Origin: CAWJTV01 sp963845695
Lineage (GTDB): Bacteria > Planctomycetota > Planctomycetia > Isosphaerales > Isosphaeraceae
NCBI GenBank assembly: GCA_963845695.1
Contig: CAWJTQ010000003.1
Coordinates: 124,001 to 188,000, forward strand
DNA length: 64,000 bases
Direction of reading: 5' to 3'
Position 1 is the stretch's first letter. Each line of letters begins with the position of its first letter. The translations under genes were made by a program, and so were the position numbers. Positions 48,349-56,768 of the stretch are shown here, piece by piece. The notes below the pieces were generated by a model. It saw only the letters and a list, made by a program, of their open reading frames with translations, made no database searches and was not told the origin of the DNA.

Positions 48349-48371
48349 TCTCGGGCGACCATCGCCCGAGA
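48349..48371. promoter_or_regulatory. Leader hairpin upstream of repeat-protein gene, copy 1
   Basis: TCTCGGGCGA-CCA-TCGCCCGAGA is a perfect 10-bp stem with a 3-base loop, about 40 bases before the ATG of the repeat protein. It is identical in copy 2 at 52396-52418. Confidence 0.45.
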
Positions 48372-48550
48372 CCTTGGGACCGGTCGCCCGCCGATGCTCG
48401 TCTGCCTGTGGAACCCCTTCGCCTCTCGACGCGGGCCTCCACGATCTGGCGATCGATCCTGGACCCAATGCGACGTGCCGGCCGGGAACGTGCCACGACG
48501 ACCAAGCTTTTTTCCGGATTTCAAGCCGACGTGTCGCCCGCGGGGTTGGC

Positions 48551-48860
48551 ATAACCAGGGCATGCCAGGGGACATTGCTAATTGTTTTGGCGGAATGCAC
48601 AACATGGAGAATGCACAGGAAAGCAAAGCCTGCCATGATGGTTTGGGGACGGGAAGTTGAGCGCGTACCTTCATCGGCCTCGCCGAGGGCGATCCGTTAA
48701 GAGACATTTGACCAGCTAACCGCTGGGCCAAGGACCACCTCTGTCGATGCGATCACCACTCGCCACACTGGTTCATGAGAGGAGTGACCTCACGGTGCCG
48801 CATCATGCGTTCGGGTGATCCGACAGAGCGCCACGCTTTTTTCCAAGGCGTTCCCTGGCG
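48551..48860. other. Junction sequence between the two modules
   Basis: About 300 bases unique to this position. It begins exactly where the copy of the sigma gene's last codons ends (48548) and runs to the shared 3' flank of copy 2 (GGAGCATCGGCTCGG, near 48861). No gene was seen. Confidence 0.6.
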
Positions 48861-48930
48861 GAGCATCGGCTCGGCCTCGGCCTCGGCGTCCGGCCGGATG
48901 AGGCTTGGAGGGACCGCGCGAGGGGCTCGT

Positions 48931-51838
48931 TTATCTGTTCCCCGTCCCGGGCTTCGGGGGGTTAGTGGGCATTTTCGCCCGCTCGGCCTTCCAGGCTTTC
49001 ACCTCGTCAGCCCGGTTCGTGGCCTCCGCGAACGCGATCAGCCGGTCGAGGGCGTCGCCAACGCGGAACCTGCTGCGCACGGGATGTTGTCGGTCCGCCG
49101 CGCCAATCCCTCGTAACCTGCTCGGAGCAACGGCTCAGCCTCGACGAATCGCTTCTGCCCCAGTAAGGCCCCGCCGAGCATCGACCGGGTGCCGAAGATC
49201 TGCCAGGCGTTGGGCTGCTGGGATTCCTGGATCGCCAGGCACTCCCGCAAGGTCAATTCGGCCTGGGGCCACATCTTTGATTCGAGCTGTACCGTGCCGA
49301 GATGGCCCAGCTCGATCGTGTAAATCCGCCAATTGGGACCGGCTTTCGCCTTCCCGAGGGATACGGCTTCGAGCAGGATCGGCATGCGCGGTCGAGGTGG
49401 CCCGCGGTTCGATAGCCCATGGCGAGGACGCCCATGCTGCCGAGCGTGTCGGGGTGGTCGGGGCCGAGAATAGCCTTCTTGCGCCACGGTATCCTCGAGG
49501 AGCGGTTGGGAAAGGTCGAACCGGCCGGCGTCCTGGTAGGTGGTTGCGAGGGTGTTCATGGTGTGGAAGGTATCGGGGTGGTCGGGACCGAGCTTGGCCT
49601 TCCGCAGCTTCAAGTTTTTCTCGAGGAGCGGAATGGCGAGGTCGAGCTGGCCGGTGAACTGGTAGCCCCAGCCGAGGTTATGCATAGTCGTGAGGGTATC
49701 TTGGTGGTCGGGCCCGAGCCTGACCTCCCTGAGCGCAAGTGTCTCCTCGTAGAGCGGCAGGGCGCGGTCGATCCGTCCGGCGTCCTGATAGCCGATGGCG
49801 AGGTCGTTCATGGTCTCGAGGGTATCAGGGTGGTCGGGGCCGAGCCGGGCTTTCTGGAGGTTTAGCAACTCCTCGTAGAGCGACACCGCGCGGTCAAGCC
49901 GGCCGAAGTTGCGCAGGGCAGACGGCGAGGCCGTTCATGCACCTGAGGGTGTCGGGGTGGTCGGGGCCGAGCTTCGCTTTCATGAGGGTCAGCGTCTCCT
50001 CGAACAATGGCACGGCGCGCTCGAAACTGCGAGACTCCAGGTAGCCGGCGGCGAGCAGTCGCATGCTCCGCAGCGTATCGGGGTGGTCGGGGCCCAGGTG
50101 GGCTGTGAACGTGGCGCGGGCCTTGGTAGACAGGTCGATCGCCCTCTCGGCATAGCCCAGGCTGAGCTGGGCCTTCGCCAGGTCGATCTGCATCCGCGCC
50201 ACGCCGATCGGGTCGTCGGTCGCGTCCCCCGCCAGCTCGGCCGTCGCCACGTCCAGCCGCTGCGCCAGGCGAGCCGGGAGGGGCAAGCTCTCGAAATCGC
50301 TGCCCTGCGTGTCCAGGTCCCGGAAGATCGAGAGCAGGATCTCGTTGGCCTTGTCCTTCTGGACCAGCCGCCTCTCGGCCTACGATCAGGCCCCAGGTCG
50401 TGCCGATGATGCCGGCCACGAGCGCCAGGAGCACGAGCGAGGCCGCAATCACCGGGCCTCGATTCCGATGCAGGAACTTCTTGAGGCGGTAGGACGCCGT
50501 CGGAGGACCCGCGCTCACCGGCTCGTGGTTGGTGAACCGCTCGATGTCGTTGGCCAGGCCGATCGCCGAATCGTAGCGCCGCTGACGATCCTTGGCCAGA
50601 GCTTTCATCACGATCCAGTCGAGGTCGCCCCGCACGAACCGGCCCAGCCGCGCCGGTTCTGTCTGGCGGTAAGCGGCGAGGCTCGGCAGCGAACCCGACG
50701 ACCGGAGCCGGCTGCTGGGCGTCGGCGGCTCGACCTCCCGGATCATCCGCAGCACCTCCTCCAGCGCCGCACGCTGGAACGTGCCCCGCTCGATCGGGGT
50801 GCTGCCGGTGAGCAGCTCATAGAGGATCACGCCGAGGGCGTAGATATCGGCGCGGGTGTCCACGTCCAGCGCATTGAACGACGCCTGCTCGGGGGCCATG
50901 TACAGCGGCGTGCCGGCCACGGTGCCGAAGGCGGTATAGAGGCTGTGCTCCGAGAGTTGCAGCCCGCCGGTCGCCTTGGCCAGCCCGAAGTCGATCACCT
51001 TGGGGACGGCCCGGCCGTCGTGGCTCTCGACCAGGATGTTCGAGGGCTTGAGGTCGCGGTGGATGATCCCCTTCTGGTGCGCATGCTGCACCGCCGAGCA
51101 GATCTGGCGGAACAATTCCAGCCGGGCGGGGAGGTCGAGGCGGTGCTCGTCGCAGTAGGTCGTGAGGGGAATCCCCTTGACCAGCTCCATGACGAAGAAG
51201 GGGCGCCCGGACTCGGTCGTGCCGGCGTCGAACACCTTGGCGATGTTCGAGTGGTCCATCAGGGCCAGCGCCTGCCGCTCCGACTCGAATCGCGCCAGCA
51301 CGGCCCCCGAACCCATCCCCTCCCGAATGAGTTTCAGCGCCACCTTCCGCTTCACTGGTTGAGTCTGCTCCGCGAGGTAGACCGTCCCCATCCCCCCTTC
51401 GCCGATCGGCTCGCGGACCTTGTACCGACCGGCGATGACGCTGCCGATCAGCGAGCCCGGGGCGGATGCGGGATGATAGCTGGCGGTCGGGCCCTGGGCC
51501 GGAGGGGGGCTTGCGCCCTCCATCGTCTCGCCCGATCCCGGATTGGGGCCGGCCAGCGTCAACGCGTCGGCTTTCGGCTCCGCGGCGCCCCGCGTGGGAT
51601 CGCCGTCAGGCCCGAGGTGTTCCACGGGTTCAACGGTGGGATTCTCCGCGTCGAGAGCGGGCGTTGCTTCCAGAAAGCTTCCGGCCTCATCGAGGGCCAG
51701 GAGCAGGGCGTTGACGCTCTTGCGGAGGTCGGCGTCGCCGCCGCAGGCGCTCTCGAGGTAGGCGGCGCGGCCCTCGGGCGAGGCGATCTCGGCGGCCTCG
51801 TCGAAGATCGATTTCACACCGCGACGATCGCGAGCCAT
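48931..51838 (-). pseudogene. Serine/threonine kinase with TPR tail, copy 2 (intact kinase domain, broken tail)
   Basis: The kinase domain is complete and in frame: GEGGMGTVYLAEQ, VALKLI, IIHRDLKPSN, VIDFGLAKAT, YMAPEQ. After the membrane segment a deletion of about 40 bp near 50390 removes the FEANRQRGIAEDRRKEAE linker and shifts the frame. The TPR tail then continues in other frames: LPLPARLAQRLDVATAEL, then LRNFGRLDRAVSLYEELLNLQKARLGPDHPDTLETMNDLA. Further shifts occur near 49910, 49385-49490 and 49080. The natural ending KPGTGNR with stop at 48931 can still be read. As it stands, translation would stop in the tail, giving a kinase with no TPR array. TPR units differ from copy 1 at many residues. 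Confidence 0.85.
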
Positions 51839-51991
51839 GGATTCGGGTCTCCGTCTTCGGAAGGTCATCCCACAGAACTTGCTCGAGTCTGTGGCGGATT
51901 GTCCCATCCGAGACGGTCCACTGCAAGCCGGCGCGACAGCGTGCGTATTTTCGCCCCGTCGGCGACGCGTCGGGCGCGAGCCGCCCTCAGA

Positions 51992-52046
51992 CTCGCGACT
52001 CGCCCGCCGAATCCGGAATCCTCCGGGTCGCCCGACGAGTCGCGAG
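51992..52046. promoter_or_regulatory. Intercistronic hairpin, copy 2
   Basis: The same 11-bp arms as copy 1 (CTCGCGACTCG at 51992-52002, partner at 52036-52046), with a longer loop that contains CGAATCCGGAATC. Confidence 0.45.
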
Positions 52047-52058
52047 ACGGGGCTCGCG

Positions 52059-52356
52059 TCAGGCGACGTTCGTGCCGATGTGGCCCACGATCCCGGGCGA
52101 CACTCATGCCGATGTGGTTGCCGACGATCCCGTCGGCAACGCTCATGCCGATGTGGTTGCCGACGATCCCGTCGGCAACGCTCACGCCGATGTGGTTGCC
52201 GACGATCGCTGGGGCGACGCTCATGCCAATGTGGTTGCCGATGATGCCCGAGGGGAGCCGCCGGCCTTCGAGGTCCTCGGCGATTGGGCGGCGGGCTCGC
52301 GGCCGTCGGGCGGAGCGATGGTCAACCTGGCGACGGGAGATCGCGAATGTGAACAT
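52059..52356 (-). CDS. Very small LEPR-XLL-like GIVGNHIGxSVAD repeat protein, copy 2 (frameshifted in the fifth repeat)
   Basis: Identical to copy 1 through the first three repeats. The fourth is GIVGNHIGMSVA and a fifth follows as GIVGHIGTNVA, lacking one Asn. Two bases are missing between repeats four and five (GTCGCCCGGGATC where other repeats have GCCGACGGGATC), so the fifth unit and the proper stop at 52059 are out of frame. Ribosomes would instead add unrelated residues to 51865. If the two bases are restored the protein is 99 residues. It sits about 210 bases after the sigma stop and 220 before the kinase start, so the three genes probably form one transcript. Confidence 0.65.
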
Positions 52357-52395
52357 AACGATCGTCTCCTGTTTCTGCGGGAATCCGAGCGGCGT

Positions 52396-52418
52396 TCTCG
52401 GGCGACCATCGCCCGAGA
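52396..52418. promoter_or_regulatory. Leader hairpin upstream of repeat-protein gene, copy 2
   Basis: The same 10-bp perfect stem and CCA loop as at 48349-48371, about 40 bases before the ATG at 52356. Confidence 0.45.
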
Positions 52419-52567
52419 CCTTGGGACCGGTCGCCCGCCGATGCTCGTCTGCCTGTGGAACCCCTTCGCCTCTCGACGCGGGCCTCCACGATCTGGCGAT
52501 CGATCCTGGACCCAATGCGACGTGCCGGCCGGGAACGTGCCACGACGACCAAGCTTTTTTCCGGATT

Positions 52568-53140
52568 TCAAGCCGACGTGTCGCCCGCGGGGTTGAGTCG
52601 GCGGTAGAGCCAGGCGCGGGCGTAGGCCCAGTGGCGGTTGGCTGTGCGCAAGGAGATGTCCAGGGCCGAGGCGGCCTGCTCGGCGGTCAGCCCGGCGAAA
52701 TAGCGGAGCTTGACCACCTCGGCGGCGACCGGCTCCTCGTCGGCGAGCTGATCGAGGGCCTCGTGGAGCGCCAGCAGGTCGCCGGCCGCGTCGTCGTCGC
52801 CGGGAGTGGCCTGGTCGAGGTCGACGCGGCGGAGCCCGCCGCCATGGCGCCTTCGACGCTTGCGCCGGGCCTTCTCCACGAGGATGCGCCGCATCGCTTC
52901 GGCGGCAGCGGCGAAGAAGTGGCCGCGATTCTCCCAGGCCGGACCGTCACCGTCGCCGACCAGCCGGAGGTAGGCCTCATGGACCAGCGCGGTCGCCTGG
53001 AGGGTCTGTCCGGTCGGCTCGCGGGCGAGCCGGGCCTCGGCGAGCCTGCGCAGCTCTTCATAGACGATGGGCACCAGCTCGCGGGCCCGTTCCGGCTCAC
53101 CCCGGCCGATCGCCTCCAGGAGCCCGGTCACGTCGCTCAT
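52568..53140 (-). CDS. ECF sigma factor of the TIGR02999-like, kinase-linked group
   Basis: A 190-residue sigma factor. Region 2 covers about 20-95 (ELVPIVYEELRRLAEARLAREPTGQTLQATALVHEAYLRLVG, then GHFFAAAAEAMRRILVEKARRKRRRRHG). Region 4 covers about 130-185 (LADEEPVAAEVVKLRYFAGLTAEQAASALDISLRTANRHWAYARAWLYRRL). The opening and the basic stretch are typical of the Sig-70_X6 (TIGR02999) group, which in planctomycetes and related bacteria is encoded beside Ser/Thr kinases; some such sigmas are activated by kinase phosphorylation (EcfP-PknT in Vibrio). No anti-sigma factor is present. Its last nine codons are copied at 48524-48548. Confidence 0.9.
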   Translation of the reverse strand: MSDVTGLLEAIGRGEPERARELVPIVYEELRRLAEARLAREPTGQTLQATALVHEAYLRLVGDGDGPAWENRGHFFAAAAEAMRRILVEKARRKRRRRHGGGLRRVDLDQATPGDDDAAGDLLALHEALDQLADEEPVAAEVVKLRYFAGLTAEQAASALDISLRTANRHWAYARAWLYRRLNPAGDTSA

Positions 53141-54299
53141 CGGCGTCGCCCCCCCGGAGGATCGACCCCAGCACTCACTTCATTCCTCCGCAGATTTTAG
53201 TGGATTGTTGATCCGAAGGCGATGGGAAAGCGACCTGAGTCCGGGCTGCGCGATCCGGCCGGATCGACGAACGACACTAGCCTAGGCGTAAATCGTTTTC
53301 AGAAAACGAGTTGTGTCGTGATGCTATTCCCATCGATCGTACTCAGGAGGATATGAGGCTAGGTCCGACACTTCTCGCCGAATACCACCGATGTTGGTGA
53401 TGGTGAAGCGCAGTCATCGGCGGTATCCCCCTCACCCGGCCTTCGGCCGACCTCTCCCCAAGGGGCGAGGTGGAGAAGACCGGTGTCGTTTCGCAGCGCC
53501 ATGCAGGGCCTACCCGTGATCGCCTTCGCCCCAACGAGGAGAGGGTCGGGGTGAGGAGGTTTTCGCGGTGGTCTTTGGCGAGAAGTGTCAGATTCTGTCG
53601 CTGCCGACTGAACGGCCCAAAGACCGAGACACCGCGCGTATTCCGGCAGTTGAATCCCATGCGATCAGGAATTGACGGCGCGAGATCGGAGTCGAGAATG
53701 GCGCAAGGTCCAGAATTGAGCAGCCAGCGAGAGGATGCCTCCCTCGTCACAGCGCCACCACTGCCGGGGAAAAAGGATAAGGCGCAGCGGGTCACCCTAC
53801 CGGGACTCGTCCGTCCGGTCTCCGAAATCGGTGGCAGCGTGCCACGGGAGGAGCCAGACCGTGTGGTCTCGGAGCAGCGCGCTGTTCCCGACGGTCGAAG
53901 GTCATGAGCGGATCCCGGTCCTGGGGACCGCGCATCCCGTCGAGGGCTGCTCCGGCAGGGGCGAGCCAACGCCGGCGACGGATCTCATGTGTGGTCGGGT
54001 TGAGCTCGCGAGTGGCTCGTGGAGGTGCTTCGCGGACGTCGGGGCCAGGGCACTCGGTCACCGACCCCAGACAGCCCAGCGGCCTGACCTCAGTAACGCG
54101 ACTGCAATCGACCGTCCGGACCGCGTTGACAGCCGATGGGGTTCCGGATAGAGTCCCGCGGCACGTCGCGACTGCGTCACGGCGGAACGATTCTCCCAGC
54201 TTTCGGGCCGGGAGCGGATCGAGACGATGGAGACCGGGCGATCCCAAGGATGGAGACGCATTCCGGCAGGTGTTCCGTTCTGACGGGCGAGGGTGATTC
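53141..54299. other. Gene-poor stretch with dispersed palindrome
   Basis: Over 1.1 kb without a convincing gene. At 53429-53475 CCCCCTCACCCGGCC and CTCTCCCCAAGGGG occur, with an inverted relative GAGGAGAGGGTCGGGGTGAGGAGG at about 53537-53560, the style of dispersed CCCTCACCC elements. A rightward frame at 53470-53907 has biased, non-protein-like content. Confidence 0.45.
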
Positions 54300-55421
54300 A
54301 TGGACGATGTCCCCGCCAGTCCGGCGAGCCCGGGGCCGTGGAGGCCGTCGCTCTCGGTTGTCGTTCCCGTGCGAAACGGGGGCCGCGACTTCGGGCGCTG
54401 CCTCCAGCGGCTTCGTGACTCCTCCCTGGCCGATTTTGAGTTGATTGTCGTCGACGACGGATCGATCGACGACTCCGCCGCGATCGCGCATCAGGCGGGC
54501 GCGACCGTCGTCCGCAATCCGACGCCCCAGGGGCCGGCCGCCGCGCGGAACCTCGGCGCAAAGACCGCATCGGCTTCTCTGATCTTCTTCCTCGACGCCG
54601 ATGTGGCCGTCCACCCCGAGACACTGGGCCGTGCACTGGCCCGATTCGATGCGGTGCCCGAACTTGCGGCTCTCTTTGGTTCGTACGACGACACACCGGC
54701 GGCTCGAGGCCTGGTGAGCCAGTACCGCAACTTGCTTCATCATTTCGTCCATCAAACCGGACCGTTCCTCGACAACATCCGGCCGGTCCATACCTTCTGG
54801 ACGGGCTGCGGAATCATCCGCCGAGACCTGTTCCTCGAGTTCGGCGGGTTCGACCCGAGGCTCTATCCGCGTCCGGCGATCGAGGATATCGAGCTCGGGT
54901 ATCGTCTGACCCGAGCGGGCCATCGCATCGCCCTGGCGCGTGACGTGCTGGCGACGCATATGAAACGGTGGACGCTCCGCGAAATGGTCCGCACCGACAT
55001 CTTTCAGCGGGGCGTACCCTGGATGCTCCTCATCAAGCGAACCGGGATGGTCGAGACGGACCTGAACGTCAAAGCGAATCAGAAGGCGTGCGTCGCGTTG
55101 ACCGGTTTGTCCTTGCTCGCCGCAGTATGCAGCCTCGTGATTCCCTGGGCCGCCTTCGGTGCGGTGATGGGGTTGGCGGTGATTGTCGTCTTGAACCGGC
55201 CGTTCTTCACGTTCCTCGCCCGACGCCGCGGACCAGGCTTCGCTCTTGCCGCGTTGCCGCTCCACCTCGTCTATTATTGCTGCTGCGGGTTGTCGGTGGT
55301 GATCGCGATGCTCCACCCGCAATGGAAGGGGCGATCGGCTCACGCGACCGTGCCGCCGCCCCACGTGACCGTCCGCCGGCGAGGCGCCCGATCGGCGCGC
55401 AACGGGACGAAATCCCTGTAA
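54300..55421 (+). CDS. Family 2 glycosyltransferase with C-terminal membrane segments
   Basis: A 373-residue inverting glycosyltransferase (GT-A fold). The nucleotide-sugar site shows SLSVVVPVRNGG, ELIVVDDGSIDDS and the metal-binding FFLDADVAVH; acceptor and catalytic region markers are FWTGCGIIRRDLFLEFGGFD and AIEDIELGYRLTRAGHRI. Residues about 270-345 contain two or three membrane helices (CVALTGLSLLAAVCSLVIPWAAFGAVMGLAVIVVL, ALAALPLHLVYYCCCGL). It therefore acts at the cytoplasmic face on a lipid-linked or surface glycan. GAGGGTGATTC precedes the ATG. The next gene, another glycosyltransferase, starts 47 bases after it, so one operon is likely. Confidence 0.9.
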   Translation: MDDVPASPASPGPWRPSLSVVVPVRNGGRDFGRCLQRLRDSSLADFELIVVDDGSIDDSAAIAHQAGATVVRNPTPQGPAAARNLGAKTASASLIFFLDADVAVHPETLGRALARFDAVPELAALFGSYDDTPAARGLVSQYRNLLHHFVHQTGPFLDNIRPVHTFWTGCGIIRRDLFLEFGGFDPRLYPRPAIEDIELGYRLTRAGHRIALARDVLATHMKRWTLREMVRTDIFQRGVPWMLLIKRTGMVETDLNVKANQKACVALTGLSLLAAVCSLVIPWAAFGAVMGLAVIVVLNRPFFTFLARRRGPGFALAALPLHLVYYCCCGLSVVIAMLHPQWKGRSAHATVPPPHVTVRRRGARSARNGTKSL

Positions 55422-55468
55422 TCGCGCCGGAGAGGATCCCGACCGGTCCCCCAGACGTGAGCCCGACC

Positions 55469-56665
55469 ATGCGAATCGGAATCGACGGTAGCTGCCTGTC
55501 CAATCGTCGGGGATTCGGCCGATTCGCGCGTCGGTTGCTCGAGGCGCTCGCGCGCCAGGTGACTCACCATCAATTCACGGTTTTCATCGATCGACCCTCC
55601 TCGGGCTCGGTCGACATTCCCGAGCGATTCGAACCCATCGTGGTGGACGTCGGTGAGGCTCCGAGCCGGGCGGCGTCGGCTCAGGGACGGCGACGATTCC
55701 GGGACATGATGGCGATGAGCCGGGCCGTGGCACGATCCCGCCTCGACCTGATCTACTTTCCCGCCACTTACAGCTACTTCCCGGTCTGGAATGTCAGCAA
55801 GCGGGTCGTGACCATGCACGACACCCTGCCGCTCTCGCATCCCGAACTGATCTTCCCTCGATTCAGTGGTCGGATCGCCTGGCGGCTCAAAGAGACCGTC
55901 GCGGCGCACTGGGCCGACCGGATCGTGACGGTCTCCCAGTCTTCGCGCCGGGCCATCGAAGAGTGGCTCGGGCGGCCCGACCCGAGGATCCGAGTGATCA
56001 CCGAAGGCCCGGACCCAATCTTCAGTCCTCGTGCCGTCGGCCCTGAGACGGCGGCTGTCCTCAACCGGCATGGTCTCCGCCCGGACGAGCGATTCCTGCT
56101 TTATGTGGGAGGTCTGAGCCCGCACAAGAACCTGCTTCGACTCGTCGCGGCCTTCGCGCGATCGGCCGAGGCGGATATCCGTCTCGTCCTGGTGGGCGAT
56201 GTCCACGACGTCTTTCACACTCATGTCCCCGAAATCCGCGCGGCGATCGAACGCGATCAGCTCGGTCAACGCGTGCTCTTGACCGGCTTCGTCCCGGACG
56301 AGGATCTCGTCCACATCTACAGTCGGGCTTACGCCCTGGTCCAGCCTTCGCTCCTCGAAGGCTTCGGACTCCCGGCCATCGAAGCGATGGCTTGCGGCAC
56401 GCCGGTGATCGCGAGTCGAACCGGTTCGTTGCCGGAGGTGGTCGGCGAGGCGGGTCTCTATTTCGATCCGACTGACATCGACTCCATCGCGACGAGCATC
56501 CGAGGACTGCTGGTCGAGCCGGGCCGCCGCGATCTCCTGGCTCGGCGGGCGCTCGAGCGGTCCAGGCAATTCACCTGGGATGCATCCGCGCGTGCCCTGC
56601 TCGATTGTTTCGCCGAACTGGAGCCAGGTCCTCACTGCGAATCCACGCTCAACCGAACCGCATGA
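55469..56665 (+). CDS. Family 4 glycosyltransferase (GT-B)
   Basis: A 398-residue glycosyltransferase. The N-terminal part begins RIGIDGSCLSNRRGFGRFARRLLEAL and contains KRVVTMHDTLPLSHPE and ADRIVTVSQSSRRAIEEWLG. The C-terminal GT1 domain has FLLYVGGLSPHKNLLRLVAAFA, VLLTGFVPDEDLVHIYSRA and the nucleotide-sugar signature PSLLEGFGLPAIEAMACGTPVIASRTGSLPEVVGEAG with its conserved E-x7-E. ATG at 55469 is used; the longer upstream frame overlaps the previous gene and is not protein-like. Together with the GT2 it probably builds an exported polysaccharide or glycolipid; no polymerase or flippase is nearby. Confidence 0.9.
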   Translation: MRIGIDGSCLSNRRGFGRFARRLLEALARQVTHHQFTVFIDRPSSGSVDIPERFEPIVVDVGEAPSRAASAQGRRRFRDMMAMSRAVARSRLDLIYFPATYSYFPVWNVSKRVVTMHDTLPLSHPELIFPRFSGRIAWRLKETVAAHWADRIVTVSQSSRRAIEEWLGRPDPRIRVITEGPDPIFSPRAVGPETAAVLNRHGLRPDERFLLYVGGLSPHKNLLRLVAAFARSAEADIRLVLVGDVHDVFHTHVPEIRAAIERDQLGQRVLLTGFVPDEDLVHIYSRAYALVQPSLLEGFGLPAIEAMACGTPVIASRTGSLPEVVGEAGLYFDPTDIDSIATSIRGLLVEPGRRDLLARRALERSRQFTWDASARALLDCFAELEPGPHCESTLNRTA

Positions 56666-56768
56666 AGTTCTGCGGAGAGTTGCTCCGGAGCGCGTCGCGA
56701 GATAACCTCATGAGGGGCACGCGGACGAGCCTCGTCGATCCATTCCACCTTCACGGGGTGTTGCTACC

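Larger units (their letters stand above)
46408..48548. repeat. Near-identical duplicated segment, copy 1
   Basis: This segment matches 50409-52595 almost base for base. It covers the kinase head, the intercistronic hairpin, the repeat-protein gene, its leader, and the last nine codons of the sigma gene. Differences seen include single substitutions (for example GTACTG/GTGCTG near 46795), the extra G at 47074, and indels in the intercistronic and 39-bp repeat regions. Outside it, the TPR tails match only loosely. The right edge is at 48548, where copy 1 changes to unrelated sequence. Confidence 0.9.
50409..52595. repeat. Near-identical duplicated segment, copy 2
   Basis: Partner of 46408-48548. 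At its right edge it runs without a break into the complete sigma gene (52568-53140), so this is the parental arrangement. Confidence 0.9.

Noticed and set aside
50309..53200. 963-residue open frame on the plus strand
   Set aside because: It lies antisense to the kinase, repeat-protein and sigma genes, whose motifs are clear on the minus strand. Its open length comes from high-GC codon use; its translation has no known motif.
53470..53907. 145-residue rightward frame
   Set aside because: Composition is biased, there is no motif, and it starts within a dispersed repeat-like sequence.
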